Shown: positions 50,697 through 63,148, counted from the first letter of the stretch. The stretch: 64,000 nucleotides of DNA from Eledone cirrhosa (GCA_964016885.1 OZ024748.1:31037812-31101811), one strand, 5' to 3'. Made by a program: numbers and translations. The notes: a model not told the origin generated them from the letters alone.

Positions 50697-53600
50697 ACGT
50701 CTAATGCTTTGGGTTGTGATTTAAGTCTAAGACTAAGGCCTGGGGTTGAGGTTTAAATCTAAGTCTAAGGCTTAGGGTTGGGGTTTAAATTTAATTCTAA
50801 AGCTAGGAGTTGGGGCTCAAGTCTAAGACTAAATCTATGTCTATGGCTTGGTGTTTAAGTCTATGGCTTGGTGTTGGGGTTCAAGTCTCAGTCTAAGGCT
50901 TTGGGTTGAGGTTTAAGTCTATGTCTGAGGCTTGGGTTGTGGTTTAAGTCTAAGTCTAAGGCTTGGGGTTAGGGTTTAAGTTTAAGTCTAAGGCTTGGGG
51001 TTAGGGTTTAAGTTTAAGTCTAAAGCTTCGGTTTGGGTTTTAAGTCTAATTCTAAGGCTTTGGGTAGAGGTTTAAGTCTACGACTAAGGCTTGCGCTTGA
51101 TCTTCAAGTCTAACTCTAAGGCTTGGGTTTGGGGTGTAAGTCTAAGTCTAAGGCTTGTGGTTGGGGTTTAAATCTATGTCTAAGGCTAGGGGTTTAAGTC
51201 TATGTCTAAAGCTTAATGTTGGGGATTAAGTCTATGTCTAAGGTTGGGGTTGGGGTTTAATTTTACTTCTAAGGCTTTGGGTTTAGATTTAAGTCTAAGC
51301 CTAAGGCTTGTGGTTGGGTTTTAAATCTAAGTCTAAGGCTTTGGGTTGGCGTTTAAGTCTAAGTCTAAGGCTTGGTGTTGGGGATTATGTCTATGACTGA
51401 GGCTTTGGGTTGTGGTTTAAGTCTAAGTCTAATGCATGTGGTTGGGATTTAAGTTTACGGGTTGGGCTAAGGCTTGGGGTTAGGTTTTAAGTGTAAGGTT
51501 TGTTAGGGTTTAATTCTAAGGCTTGGGGTTGGGGTTTATGTCTAAGACTTGTGGTTATGGTTTAATTCTGAGGCTTGTGGTTGGAGTTTAATTCTAAGTC
51601 TAAGGCTCTGGTTTGATGTTAGTGCCTACGTCTAAGGCCTAAGGTTGGGGTTTAAGTCTAAGTCTAAATCTTGGAGTTGGGGACTAAGTCTAAGTCTAAG
51701 GCTTTAAGCTGGGGTTTAAGTCTAAGTCTAAGTCTTGAAGTTGGGGTTTTAATCTATGTCTATGGCTTGGAGTTTAAGTCTAAGTCTAATGCTAGTGGTT
51801 GGGGTTTAAATCTAAGTCTAAGTCTTTGGGTTGCGGTTTAAGTCTATGTCTGAGGCTTGGGTTGGGGTTTAAGTCTAAGTCTAAGGCTTAATGTTGGGGA
51901 TTAATCTAAGTCTAAGGTTGGGGTTGGGGTTCAAGTCTAAGTCTAAGGCTTGGGGTTTAAGTCTACGTCTAAGGCTTGAGGTTGGGGTTTAAATCTATGT
52001 CTATGGCTTGGGGTTTTAGTCTAAGTCTAAGGCTTATGGTTGGGGTAAGTCTAAGTCTAAGTCTTGGTGTTAGGGTTTAAGTCTAATGCTTGTGGTTGGA
52101 GTTTATGTCAAAGTCTAAAGCTTGGGTTTGGGGTTCAAGTCTATGTCCAAGGCTTGGTGTTGGAGTTTAAGTGTAAGTCCAAGTCTTGGGGTTCGGGTTT
52201 AAGTCTAAGTCTAAGGCTTTGGGTTGGGCTTTACGTTTAAACGTTGGGCTAAGGCTTGGGGTTACCTTTTATGACTAAGGCTTGTTGTTAGGTTTTAATT
52301 CTAAGTCTAAGGTTAGGAGTTGGTGTTTAAGTCAAAGTCTAAGGTTTGGGTTGGGGTTTATGTCTAAGGCTTGTGGTTATGGTTTAATTCTGAGGCTTGG
52401 AGTTGGGGTTTAAGTCTAAGTCTAATGCTAAAATTTGGGGTTTAAGTTTAAGTCTAAGGCTTGGGGTTGGAGTTCAAGTCTAAGTCTAAGTCTTGGGGTT
52501 GGGGTTTAAGTATACGTCTAAGGCTTGAGGTTGGGGTTTAAATCTATGTCTATGGTTTGGGCTTTAAATCTAAGTCTAAGGCTTAAGATTGGTGTTTAAG
52601 TCTAAGTCTAAGTCTTGTGGTTGATTTTTATGTCGAAGTCTAAACTTGGGGTTGGGTTTTAAGTCTATGTCTAAGGCTTGGGATTGGGATTTAAGTCTAA
52701 GTCTAATGCTTGTGGTTGGGGTTTATGTCGAAGTCTCAGGCTTGTTGTTGGGGTTTAACTTTAAGTCTAAGGCTAGGATTTGGGGCTCATGTCTAAGTCT
52801 AAGGCTTGGGGTTGGGATTTTAAACTATGTTTAAGACTTGGGTTGGGGTTTAAGTCTAAGTCTTGAGGTTGGGATTTTAATCTAGGTCTATGACTTAGGG
52901 TTTATGTCTAAGTCTAAGGCTTTGGGTTTGGGGTTAAGACTAAGTCTAAAACTTGGGGTTGGGGTTTAAGCCTATGTCTAAAGCTTGGGGTTGGGGTTTA
53001 AGTCTAAGGCTTGGGGTTAGCGTTTATGTCTAAGGCTTGGTGTTGGGGTTTAAGTCTAAGTCTAAGTCTAAGTCTTGGGTTTAATTATGGGTCAAAGGCT
53101 TGGGGTTGGGGTTTAAGTCTAAGTCTAATGCTTGTGGTTGGGGTTTAAGTCTAAATCTAAGGCTTGGGGTTGGGGTTTAAGTTTACGGGTTGGGCCAAGG
53201 CTTCGGGTTGTGGTTTAAGTCTATGTATAAGACTTGGGATTGGGGTTTAATTCTAAGTCTAAAGCTTTGGTTTGTGGTTAGTATCTACGTCTTAGGCTTG
53301 ACGTCGGGGTTTAAGTCTAAGTCTAAGCCTTGCGGTTGGGTTTTAAGTCTAAGTTTAAGGGTTGGGGTTAGGGTTTAAGTCTAAGGCCTGGAGTTGGGCT
53401 TTAAGTCTAAGTCTAAGGCTTACGGTTGAGGTTTAAGTCGATGTCTAAGGCTTGGGGTTGGGGTTTCAGTCTATGTCTAAGGCTTGGGTTGGGGTTTAAG
53501 TCTATGTCTAAGTCTTGGTGTTGGAGATTAAATCTATGTCTAAGGCTTTGGGTTGTGATTTAAGACTAAGTCTAAGGCCTAGGGTTGAGGTTTAAATCTA

Positions 53601-56600
53601 ACTCTAAGCCTTGGTGTTGGGGTTTAAGTTTATGTCTAAGGCTAGGAGTTGGGGCTCAAGTCTAAGTCTAAGGTTTGGGTTTGGCGTTTAAATCTATGTC
53701 TAAGCCTTGGGGTTGGGATTTAAGTGTAAGTCAAATGCTTGGGTTTGGGATTTAAATCTAAGTCTAAGGCTTTGGGTTGAGGTTTAAGTCTATGTCTAAG
53801 GCTCGGGGTTGGGTTTAATTCTAAGTCTAAATGTTCGGTTTGGGGGTTACGTCTAATTCTAGGGCTTTGGGTAGAGGCTTAAGTCTAAGTCTATGGCTTG
53901 TGGTTGGGGTTTAAGTCTAAGGGTTGGTGCTGGGGTTTAAGTCTATGTCTAAGGCTTGGGGTTTTCTAAGGCTATGTCTAAGGCTTGAGTTTGGGGTTTA
54001 AATCTATGTCTATGGCTTGGGATTTTAGGCTAAGTCTAAGGCTTATGGTTGGGGTAAGTCTAAGTCTAAGGCTTGGTGTTAGGTTTTAAGTCTAAATCTA
54101 ATGCTTGTCGTTGGGGTTTATGTCGAAGTCTAAGGCTTGTTGTTGTGATTTAAGTCTAAGTGTACGGCTTGAGGTTCAGGTTTAAGTCTAAATCTAAGGC
54201 TTGCGGTTGAGGTTTAAGTCTAAGACTAAGGCTTGGTGTTGGGGTTTAACTTTAAGTCTAAGGCTAGGATTTGGGGCTCATTTCTAAGTCTAAGGCTTGG
54301 GGTTGGGATTTTAAACTATGTTTATGACTTGGGGTTGGGGTTTAAGTCTAAGTCATTGTGTTTGTGTTTAAGTCTAAGGCTGGTGGTTATGGTTTAATTC
54401 TATTTCTTGGAGTTGGGGATTACGTCTAAGTCTAAAGTTTTGGGTTTGGGTTTAAGTCTTGAGGTTGGGGTTTAAATCTAAGTCTATGACTTAGGGTTTA
54501 TGCCTAAGTCTAAGGCTTTGGGTTTGGGGTTAAGTCTTAGACTTAGAAGTCTATGACTTTGGGTTGGGGTTTAAGTCTAAGTCTAAGGCTTGTGTTTAGG
54601 GTTTAAGTCTAATTCTAAAGCTTCGTTTTGGGGTTCAAGGCTTATCCTTTAAGGCTAATTGGGTAGAGGTTTAATTCTAAGTGTTGGAGTTGGGATTTAA
54701 GTCTATGCTTGGGGATTTGTGTTTAAGCCTATGTCTAAGGCTTGGTGTTGGGGTTTAAGTCTAAGTCTAATGCTAGTGGTTGGGTTTTAAGTCAAAGTCT
54801 AAGGCGTGGGGCTGGGGTTTAAATCTATGTCTAATGTTTGGGGTTGGGTTTAAGACTATCTCTAAGACTTAGCGTTGGGGATTAAATTTATGTTTACGTT
54901 TTGGGGATTTGGTTTCAGTCTAAGACTTTGGGTTTGTGGTTAAGTCTAAATCTAAGACTTTGGGTTGTGGTTTAAGTTTAAGGCATTGTGGTTGGTGTTT
55001 AAGCCTAAGTCTAAAGCTTGGGGTTGGGGTTTAAGTCTAAGGCTTGGGTTTAAGTCTAAGTCAAAGGCTCCGGGTTGGGGTTTAAGTCTAAGTCTAAGGC
55101 TTGGGGTTGGAGTTTAAGTCTAAATCTAAGGCTTGGGGTTGGTGTTAGATTTTAAGTCTAAGGGTTTAATTCTAAGGCTTGGTGTTGTGGTTTAAATCTA
55201 TGTATAAGACTTGGGGTAGGGGTTTAATTCTAAGTCTAAGGCTTAGGTTTGGGGTTAGTTTCTACGTCTAAGGCTTGAGGATGGGCTTTAAGTCTAAGTT
55301 TAAGTCTTGGAGTTGGGGTTTAAGTTTACGTCTAAGGCTAAGGTTTGTGGTGTATGTCTAAGTCTAAGCCTTGAGGTTGGAGTTTAAGTCTAAGTTTAAG
55401 GGTTGGGGTTAAGGTTTAAGTCTAAGTCTAAGGCTTGGGGTTTGTATTTAAGCCTAAGTCTAAGGCTTGGCGTTGGGGTTTAAGTCTAAGACTAAGGTTA
55501 GAGTTTAAGTCTAAGGCTTGGGGTTAGGGTTTAAGTCTAAGATTTGGGTTGAGTTTTAAGTCTACGCCTACGGCTTGAGGTTGGGGTTTACGTCTAAGTC
55601 TAAGTTTAAGTTTACGTCTGAGGCTTTGGGTTGGGGTTTAAGTCTAAGTCTAAGGCTTTGGGTTCAAGTCTAAGTCTAAGATTTGTGGTTGGGGTTTAAG
55701 TCTAAGTCTAAGGCTTATAGTTGGGGATTAAGTGTAATTCTAAGGCTTAGGGTTTAAATCTGAGGCATGGGTTTAGGGTTTAAGACTAAGTCTAAGTTTA
55801 GGGGTTGGGGTTTATGTTTACGTCTAAGGCTAGGGAGTGTGGTTTAAATCTAAGTCTAATGCTTGGCGTTTGGGTTTAAGTCTAAGGCTTGTGTTTATGG
55901 TTTAATAGAAGGCTTGTAGTTGGGGATTACGTCTAAAACTAAAGATGAAGGTTTGGGTTTAAGTCTAAATCTAATGCTTGGGGTTGGGGTTTGGTGTATG
56001 GGTTTAAGTCTAATTCTAAGGCTTGGTTTTGGGGTTTATGATTAAGTCTAAGACTTGGGGTAGGGTTTAAGTCTAAATCGAAAGCTTGGGCTTAGGGTGT
56101 AAGTGTAAGTCTATGGCTGGGGGTTGGGGTTTATATCTAAGTCTAAGCCCTCGGTTTGGCGTTTATGTCTAAGTCTAAGGCTTGGGGTTGGGGTTCAAGT
56201 CTAAGGCTTGGGGTTCGGGTTTAAGTCTAATTCTAAGTCTTGTGGTTGAGGTTTAAGTCTAAGTCTAAGGGTTCGTGTTAGGGTTTAATTCTAAAGCTTG
56301 GGGTGGGGATTTAAGTTTAAGTCTAAGGCTAGGTGTTTGGGTTTAAGTCAAATTCTAAGGCTTTGGATTCGGGTTTATGTCTAAATCTGAGGCTTGGGTT
56401 TGGGGTTTAAGTCTAAGTCTAAGACTTGTGGTGGGGTTTAAATCTAAGGGTTAGGATTTAAATCTAAGGCTTGGGGTTGGGGTTTAAGTCTAGGTCTAAG
56501 GCTTGGGTTGGGGTTTAAGTCAAATTCTTAAGGCTTGGGGTTCGGGTTTAAGTCTAAGTCTAAGGCTTGTGGTTGGGGTTTAAGTCTAAGGCTTGGGTTC

Positions 56601-57773
56601 GGGTTTAAATCTAAATCTAAGGCTTTTGGTTAGGGTTTAAGTCTAAGGCTAGGATTTGGGGTTTAAGTCTAAGTCAAAGGCTTTTTTATTTTTGGGGGGG
56701 CGGTGTGTTTATGTCTAAGTCTAAGGCTTGGGGTTGGCATTTAAGTCTAAGGCTTGGGGTGCGGGTTTAAGTCTAAGTCTAAGGCTTGGGATTGGGGTTT
56801 AAATCTAAGTCTAAAGCATGGATTTCGGGTTTAAGTCTAATTTTAAGGCTTCGTGTTCGGCTTTAAGTCTAAGTCTAAGGCTTGCGGTTGGTGTTTCAAT
56901 CTAAGGCTATGTCTAAGGCTTGGTGTTGGGATTTAAGTATATGTCTAAGGCTATAGTTTTGTGTTTAAGTCTAAGTCTAAGGCTTGGGGTTACGGTTTAA
57001 GTCTAAGGCTTGGTGTTGGCTTTAAGTATAAGTCTAATGCTAGTAGTTGAGGTTTAAGTCTAAGTCCATGTTTTGGGGTTGGGGTTTAAGTCTATGTCTA
57101 AGGCTTGGGGTTGGTGTTTAAGTCTAACTCTAAGACTTGGTGTTGGTGTCTACGGCTTGTGGTTATGGTTTAATTCTAAGGCTTGGAGTTGGGGTTTATG
57201 TCTAAATCTAAAACTAGTGGGTGGGGTTTAAGTCTAAGACTAAGAATTGGGTGGGGGTTTAAGTCTAAGTCTAAGGCTTGGGGTTCGGGTTTAAGTCTAC
57301 CTCTAAGGCTTGGCGTTGGGGTTTAAGTCTAAGTCTAAGGCTTGTGGTTGGGGTTTAAGTCTAAGGCTTGGGGTTCGGGTTTAAATCTAAGTCTAAGTCT
57401 TGTGGTTGGGATTTAAGTCTAACTCTAAGGCTTGGGATTGTGGTTAAAGTCTAAGTGTAAGGGTTGGTTTAGGATGTAAGTATAAATCTAATGCTTGGCG
57501 TTAGGGTTTATGTCTAAGTCTAAGGCTTGGGTTGGGGTATAAGTCTAAGTCTAAGGCTTGGGGTTGAGGTTCGGGTTTAAGTTTAAGGGTTGTGGTTAGG
57601 ATTTAATTTTAAGACTTGGGGTTGGAGTGTAAGTGTAAGTCTAAGGCTTTGGGTTGGGGTTTAAATCTACGTCTAAGGCTTGAGTTTGGGGTTTAAGTCT
57701 AAGTCTTAGTTGGGCTTTAATATTACGTCTAAGGGTAGGGGTTGCGGTTTAAGTCTAAGTCTAAGTCTTAAGT
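50697..57773. repeat. 26/32-bp satellite, G-rich strand on top (array 2 continued)
   Basis: The same inverted satellite resumes and runs 7.1 kb to the minisatellite boundary. Units are noticeably diverged and I saw no long near-identical tandem copies here. The only non-satellite interruption noticed is a short homopolymer-rich patch at 56,682-56,706. Confidence 0.93.
56682..56706. repeat. Low-complexity T6-A-T5-G7 patch
   Basis: TTTTTTATTTTT is followed by GGGGGGG and CGGTGTG, interrupting a satellite unit. No comparable homopolymer runs occur elsewhere in the satellite. It may be a small insertion or a sequencing/assembly error. Confidence 0.6.
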
Positions 57774-58139
57774 ATTATGTGGTGTAAATCAGTGTTGGTG
57801 GACATTAGGCGGAGTGAATCAGTGGAGGTGTGGTGGACATTAGGTGGAGTGAATCGATAGTGGTGTGGTGGACATTAGGTGGAGTGAATCAGTTGTGGTG
57901 AACATTAGGTGGAATGAATCCGTGGTGGTGGACATTAGGTGGAGTGAATCAGTGGTGCTGGACATTAGGTGGAGTAAATCATTGGTGGTGGATATTAGCT
58001 GGATTGAATTGGTAGTGGTAGATATTAGGTAGAGTGACTCAGTGGTGCTGTGTTGGACATTAGGTGGAATGAAGCAGTGGTGGTGTGGTGGACATCAGGT
58101 GGAGTTACTCGGTACTGTTCTGGTGGACATTAGGTGGAG

Positions 58140-59500
58140 TGAATCAGTGGTGGTGGACATTAGGTGGAGAGAATCAATGGTAGGGGACATTAGGTAGAGT
58201 GAATCAGTGATGGTGTGGTGGACATTAGGTGGAGTGAATCAGTGGTGCTGGACATTAGGTGGAGTGCATCAGTGGTGTAGACATTAGATAGAGTGAATCA
58301 GTGGTGGTGTGGTGGACATAAGGTGGAATAAATCAGCAGTGGTGTGGTAGACATTATGTGGTGTAAATCGGTGGTGGTGGAGATTATGTGGTGTGAATCA
58401 GTGTTGCTGGACATTTGGTGTAGTTAATCAGTCGTTGTGGATGTTAGGTGGAGTAAATCAGTGGTGGTGTGGTGGACATCAGGTGGAGTAAATCGGTGGT
58501 GGTGGACATTAGGTGGAGTGAATCCGGGGTTGTGGACATTAGGTGGAGTGAATCAGTGGAGGTGTGGTGGACATTAGGTGGAGTGAATCGGGAGTGTGTG
58601 GGGGACATTAGGTGGAGTGAATCAGTGGTGGTGTGCTGGATATTAGGTTGGGTGAATCAGTGGTGGGGGACATTAGGTGGAATGAATCAGTTGTGGTGGA
58701 CATTAGGTGGAATGAATCAGTTGTGGTGGACATTAGGTGGAGTGAATAAGTGGTGGTGGACATTAGATGGAATGAATCAGTGGTGTGAATCAGTGGTGGT
58801 GTGGTGGACATGAGTAGAGTGAATCGGTGGTGGTGTGGTGGACAGTAGGTAAAGTTAATCATTGGTGGTGGACGTTAGGTAGAGTGAATCAGTGGTGGTG
58901 GACATTAGGTGGAGTGAATCACTGGTGGTGTGTTGGACATTAGGTGGAGTGAATCAGTGGTGGTGGACGTTAGGTAGAGTGAATCAGTGGTGGTGGACAT
59001 TAAGTGGAGTGAATCAGTGGTGGTGGACGTTAGGTAGAGTGAATCAGTGGTGGTGGACATTAAGTGGAGTGAATCAGTGGTGGTGTACATCAGGTGGAGT
59101 GAATCAGTGGTGGTGGACGTTAGGTAGAGTGAATCAGTGGTGAGTGACATTAGGTGGAGTGAATCAGTGGTGGTGTGTTGGACATTAGGTGGAGTGAATC
59201 AGTGGTGGTGGACGTTAGCTAGATAGAATCAGTGGTTGTGGACATTAGGTGGAGTGAATCAGTGGTGGTGTGTTGGACATTAGGTGGAGTGAATCAGTGG
59301 TGGTGGACATTAGGTGGAGTGAATCAGTGGTGGTGTGGTGGACATTAGGTGGAGTGAATCTGTGGTGGTGTACATTAAGTGGAGTGAATCAGTGCTGGTC
59401 TGGTGGACATTAGGTGGAGTGAATCAGTGCTGGTGGACATTAGGTAGAGTGAATCAGTGGTGGTGTGTTGGACATTAGGTGGAGTGAATCAGTGGTGGTG
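58140..59500. repeat. Minisatellite higher-order repeat, copy 1 (partner about 61,294-62,640)
   Basis: Unusual variants recur 3,154 bp apart: GAGAGAATCAATGGTAGGGG at 58,167 and 61,321, and AATCAGCAGT at 58,331 and 61,485. Downstream the order is kept (GGGAGTGTGTGGGGG, GATATTAGGTTGGGTG, CACTGGTGGTGTGTTGG), with whole units missing in the second copy. Confidence 0.8.
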
Positions 59501-59882
59501 GACATTAGGTAGAGTGAATCCTTGGTGGTGGACATTTGATGGAGTGAATCTGTGGTGGTGTGTTCGACATTAGGTGGAGTGATTCAGTAGTGGTGTGGTG
59601 GACATTAGGTGGAGTGAATCGGTAGTTGTGTGGTGGACATTAGGTGGAGTGAATCTATGGTGGTGTGGTGGACATTAGGTAGGGTGAATCGGTGGTGGGG
59701 GACATTAGTTAGTGTTTATCAGTGGTGGTGTGGTGGGCATTCGGTGGAGTGAATCAGTGGTGCTGCACATTAGGTTGAATGAATCAGTGGTTGTGGACAT
59801 TAGGTAGAGTGAATCAGTGGCAGTGTGGTGGACATTAGGTGGAGTGAATCATTGGTGGTGGACATTAGGTAGAGTGAATCAG

Positions 59883-60222
59883 TGGCAGTGTGGTGGACAT
59901 TAGGTGGAGTGAATCTGTTGTGGTGGACTTTAAGTGGAGTGAATAAGGGTGTTGTCTTGGACATTAGGCGGAGTGAATCAGTGGTTGTGTGGTGGACATT
60001 AGGTGGAATAAATCAGTGGTGGTGGACATTAGGAGGAGTGAATCAGTTGTGCTGGACATTAGGTGGAGTGAATCAGTGGCAGTGTGGTGGACATTAGGTG
60101 GAGTGAATCTGTTGTGGTGGACATTAAGTGGAGTGAATAAGGGTGGTGTCTTCGACATTAGATAGAGTGAATCAGTGGTGGTCTGGTGGACATTAGGTGG
60201 AATAAATCTGTGGTGGTGGACA
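59883..60222. repeat. Minisatellite block, copy 1 (partner 63,661-64,000)
   Basis: TGGCAGTGTGGTGGACATTA at 59,883 and 63,661, and ACATTAAGTGGAGTGAATAA at 60,121 and 63,899, give an offset of 3,778 bp. The block includes the rare GGGTGTTGTCTTGGAC and GTCTTCGACATTAGATAG variants. The second copy runs to the window edge. Confidence 0.8.
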
Positions 60223-60540
60223 TTAGGAGGAGTGAATCTGTGGTGGTGGACATTAAGGGGAATGAATCAGTGGTGGTGTGGTGGACATTAGGTGGAGTGA
60301 ATCAGTGGTGGTGTGGTGGACATTAGGTGGAGTGAATCTGTAGTGGTGCACATGAGGTAGAGTGAATTAGTGGTGGTGTGTTGGACATTAGGTGGTGTGA
60401 ATCAGTGGTGGTGTGGTGGACAGTAGGTAGATTTAACCATTGGTCCTGGACGTTAGGTAGAGTGAATCAGTGGTGGTGGACATTAGGTGGAGTGAATCAG
60501 TGGTGGTGTGTTGGACATTAGGTGGAGTGAATCAGTGGTG

Positions 60541-60790
60541 GTTGACGTTAGGTAGAGTGAATCAATTGTGGTGGACGTCAGGTAGAGTGAATCAGTGGTA
60601 GTGGACATTAGGTGGAGAGAATCAGTGGTGGTGTGTTGGACATGAGGTGGAGTGAATCAGTGGTGGTTGACGTTAGGTAGAGTGAATCAATTGTGGTGGA
60701 CGTCAGGTAGAGTGAATCAGTGGTAGTGGACATTAGGTGGAGAGAATCAGTGGTGGTGTGTTGGACATGAGGTGGAGTGAATCAGTGGTG
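60541..60790. repeat. 125-bp tandem duplication in the minisatellite
   Basis: GTTGACGTTAGGTAGAGTG starts at 60,541 and 60,666. The 125-bp module equals three 30-bp units plus one 35-bp unit and includes the rare AATCAATTGTGG and GACGTCAGGTAG variants in both copies. Confidence 0.85.
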
Positions 60791-61293
60791 GTGGACGTTA
60801 GGTAGAGTGAATCAGTGGTGGTGGACATTAGGTGGAGTGAATCAGTGGTGGTGTGGTGGACATTAGGTGGAGTGAATCAGTGCTTGTGTAGTGGACATTA
60901 GGTGGAGTGAATCTGTGGTGGTGGACATTAAATGGAGTGAATCAGTGCTGGTGTGGTGGACATTAGGTGGAGTGAATCAGTGCTGGTGTGGTGGACATTA
61001 GGTGGAGTGAATCTGTAGTGGTGCACATGAGGTAGAGTAAATTAGTGGTGGTGTGTTTGACATTAGGTGGTGTGAATCAGTGGTGGTGTGGTGGACATTA
61101 GGTGGAGTGTATCGGTAGTGGTGGACATTAGGTGGAGAGCATCAATGGTGGTAGATATTAGGTAGAGTGAATCAGGGATGTTGTGGTGGACATTAGGTGG
61201 AGTGAATACTTGGTGGTGGGACATTTGATGGAGTGAATCAGTGGTGGTGGACATTAGGTGGAGAGAATCAGTGGTGGTGGACATTAAGTGGAG

Positions 61294-62640
61294 TGTATCG
61301 GCAGTGGTGGTTATTAGGTGGAGAGAATCAATGGTAGGGGACAGTAGGTAGAGCTAATCAGTGATGGTGTGGTGGACATTAGGTGGAGTGAATCAGTGGT
61401 GCTGGACATTAGGTGGAGTGCATCAGTGGTGTAGACATTAGATAGAGTGAATCAGTGGTGGTGTGGTGGACATAAGGTGGAATAAATCAGCAGTGGTGTG
61501 GTAGACATTATGTGGTGTAAATCGGTGGTGGTGGAGATTATGTGGTGTGAATCAGTGTTGCTGGACATTTGGTGTAGTTAATCAGTCGTTGTGGATGTTA
61601 GGTGGAGTAAATCAGTGGTGGTGTGGTGGACATTAGGTGGAGTGAATCGGGAGTGTGTGGGGGACATTAGGTGGAGTGAATCAGTGGTTGTGTGCTGGAT
61701 ATTAGGTTGGGTGAATCAGTGGTGGGGGACATTAGGTGGAATGAATCAGTTGTGGTGGACATTAGGTGGAGTGAATAAGTGGTGGTGGACATTAGATGGA
61801 ATGAATCAGTGGTCGGGGACATTAGGTGGTGTGAATCAGTGGTGGTGTGGTGGACATGAGTAGAGTGAATCGGTGGTGGTGTGGTGGACAGTAGGTAGAG
61901 TTAATCATTGGTGGTGGACGTTAGGTCGAGTGAATCAGTGGTGGTGGACATTAGGTGGAGTGAATCACTGGTGGTGTGTTGGACATTAGGTGGAGTGAAT
62001 CAGTGGTGGTGGACGTTAGGTAGAGTGAATCAGTGGTGGTGGACATTAAGTGGAGTGAATCAGTGCTGGTGGACGTTAGGTAGAGTGAATCAGTGGTGAG
62101 TGACATTAGGTGGAGTGAATCAGTGGTGGTGGACGTTAGCTAGATAGAATCAGTGGTTGTGGACATTAGGTGGAGTGAATCAGTGGTGGTGTGTTGGACA
62201 TTAGGTGGAGTGAATCAGTGGTGGTGGACATTAAGTGGAGTGAATCAGTGGTGGTGTACATCAGGTGGAGTGAATCAGTGGTGGTGGACGTTAGGTAGAG
62301 TGAATCAGTGGTGAGTGACATTAGGTGGAGTGAATCAGTGGTGGTGTGTTGGACATTAGGTGGAGTGAATCAGTGGTGGTGGACGTTAGCTAGATAGAAT
62401 CAGTGGTTGTGGACATTAGGTGGAGTGAAATCAGTGGTGGTGTGTTGGACATTAGGTGGGGTGAATCAGTGGTGGTGGACATTAGGTGGAGTGAATCAGT
62501 GGTGGTGTGGTGGACATTAGGTGGAGTGAATCTGTGGTAGTGTACATTAAGTGGAGTGAATCAGTGCTGGTCTGGTGGACATTAGGTGGAGTGAATCAGT
62601 GCTGGTGGACATTAGGTAGAGTGAATCAGTGGTGGTGTGT
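61294..62640. repeat. Minisatellite higher-order repeat, copy 2
   Basis: Partner of 58,140-59,500. About 130 bp present in copy 1 near 58,480-58,600 is missing, and one 30-bp ATGAATCAGTTGTGG unit is also missing, so the difference is in whole units. Confidence 0.8.
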
Positions 62641-63148
62641 TGGACATTAGGTGGTATGAATCAGTGGTGGTGTGTTGGACATTAGGTGGAGTGAATCAGT
62701 GGTGGTGGACATTAAGTGGAGTGAATCAGTGGTGGTGTACATCAGGTGGAGTGAATCAGTGGTGGTGGACGTTAGGTAGAGTGAATCAGTGGTGAGTGAC
62801 ATTAGGTGGAGTGAATCAGTGGTGGTGTGTTGGACATTAGGTGGAGTGAATCAGTGGTGGTGGACGTTAGCTAGATAGAATCAGTGGTTGTGGACATTAG
62901 GTGGAGTGAAATCAGTGGTGGTGTGTTGGACATTAGGTGGGGTGAATCAGTGGTGGTGGACATTAGGTGGAGTGAATCAGTGGTGGTGTGGTGGACATTA
63001 GGTGGAGTGAATCTGTGGTAGTGTACATTAAGTGGAGTGAATCAGTGCTGGTCTGGTGGACATTAGGTGGAGTGAATCAGTGCTGGTGGACATTAGGTAG
63101 AGTGAATCAGTGGTGGTGTGTTGGACATTAGGTGGTATGAATCAGTGG
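62175..63148. repeat. 481-bp tandem duplication in the minisatellite
   Basis: GTACATCAGG at 62,256 and 62,737, and TAGATAGAATCAGTGG at 62,391 and 62,872, give a period of 481 bp. Both copies carry the same one-base insertion (GTGAAATCAGTGG) and the TCTGTGGTAGTGTACATTAAG variant, and look virtually identical. Confidence 0.88.

Noticed and set aside
54530..54560. Small local inversion (AAGTCTTAGACTTAG) in the G-rich array
   Set aside because: About 12 bp only, explainable by point changes in a repeat made of near-palindromic hexamers; too short to claim.
5666..55000. Short frames in the satellite with G/L/S/K/W-rich peptides (FKSKSKAW-type)
   Set aside because: Three 32-bp units give a 96-bp reading cycle, so the same peptide appears wherever a stop is missed. 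There is no start context, codon signal or homologue.
250..57773. True telomere
   Set aside because: No run of pure TTAGGG/CCCTAA or other uniform hexamer is present. The resemblance is limited to GGGGTTGGGG doublets and scattered CCCTAA in a longer unit.
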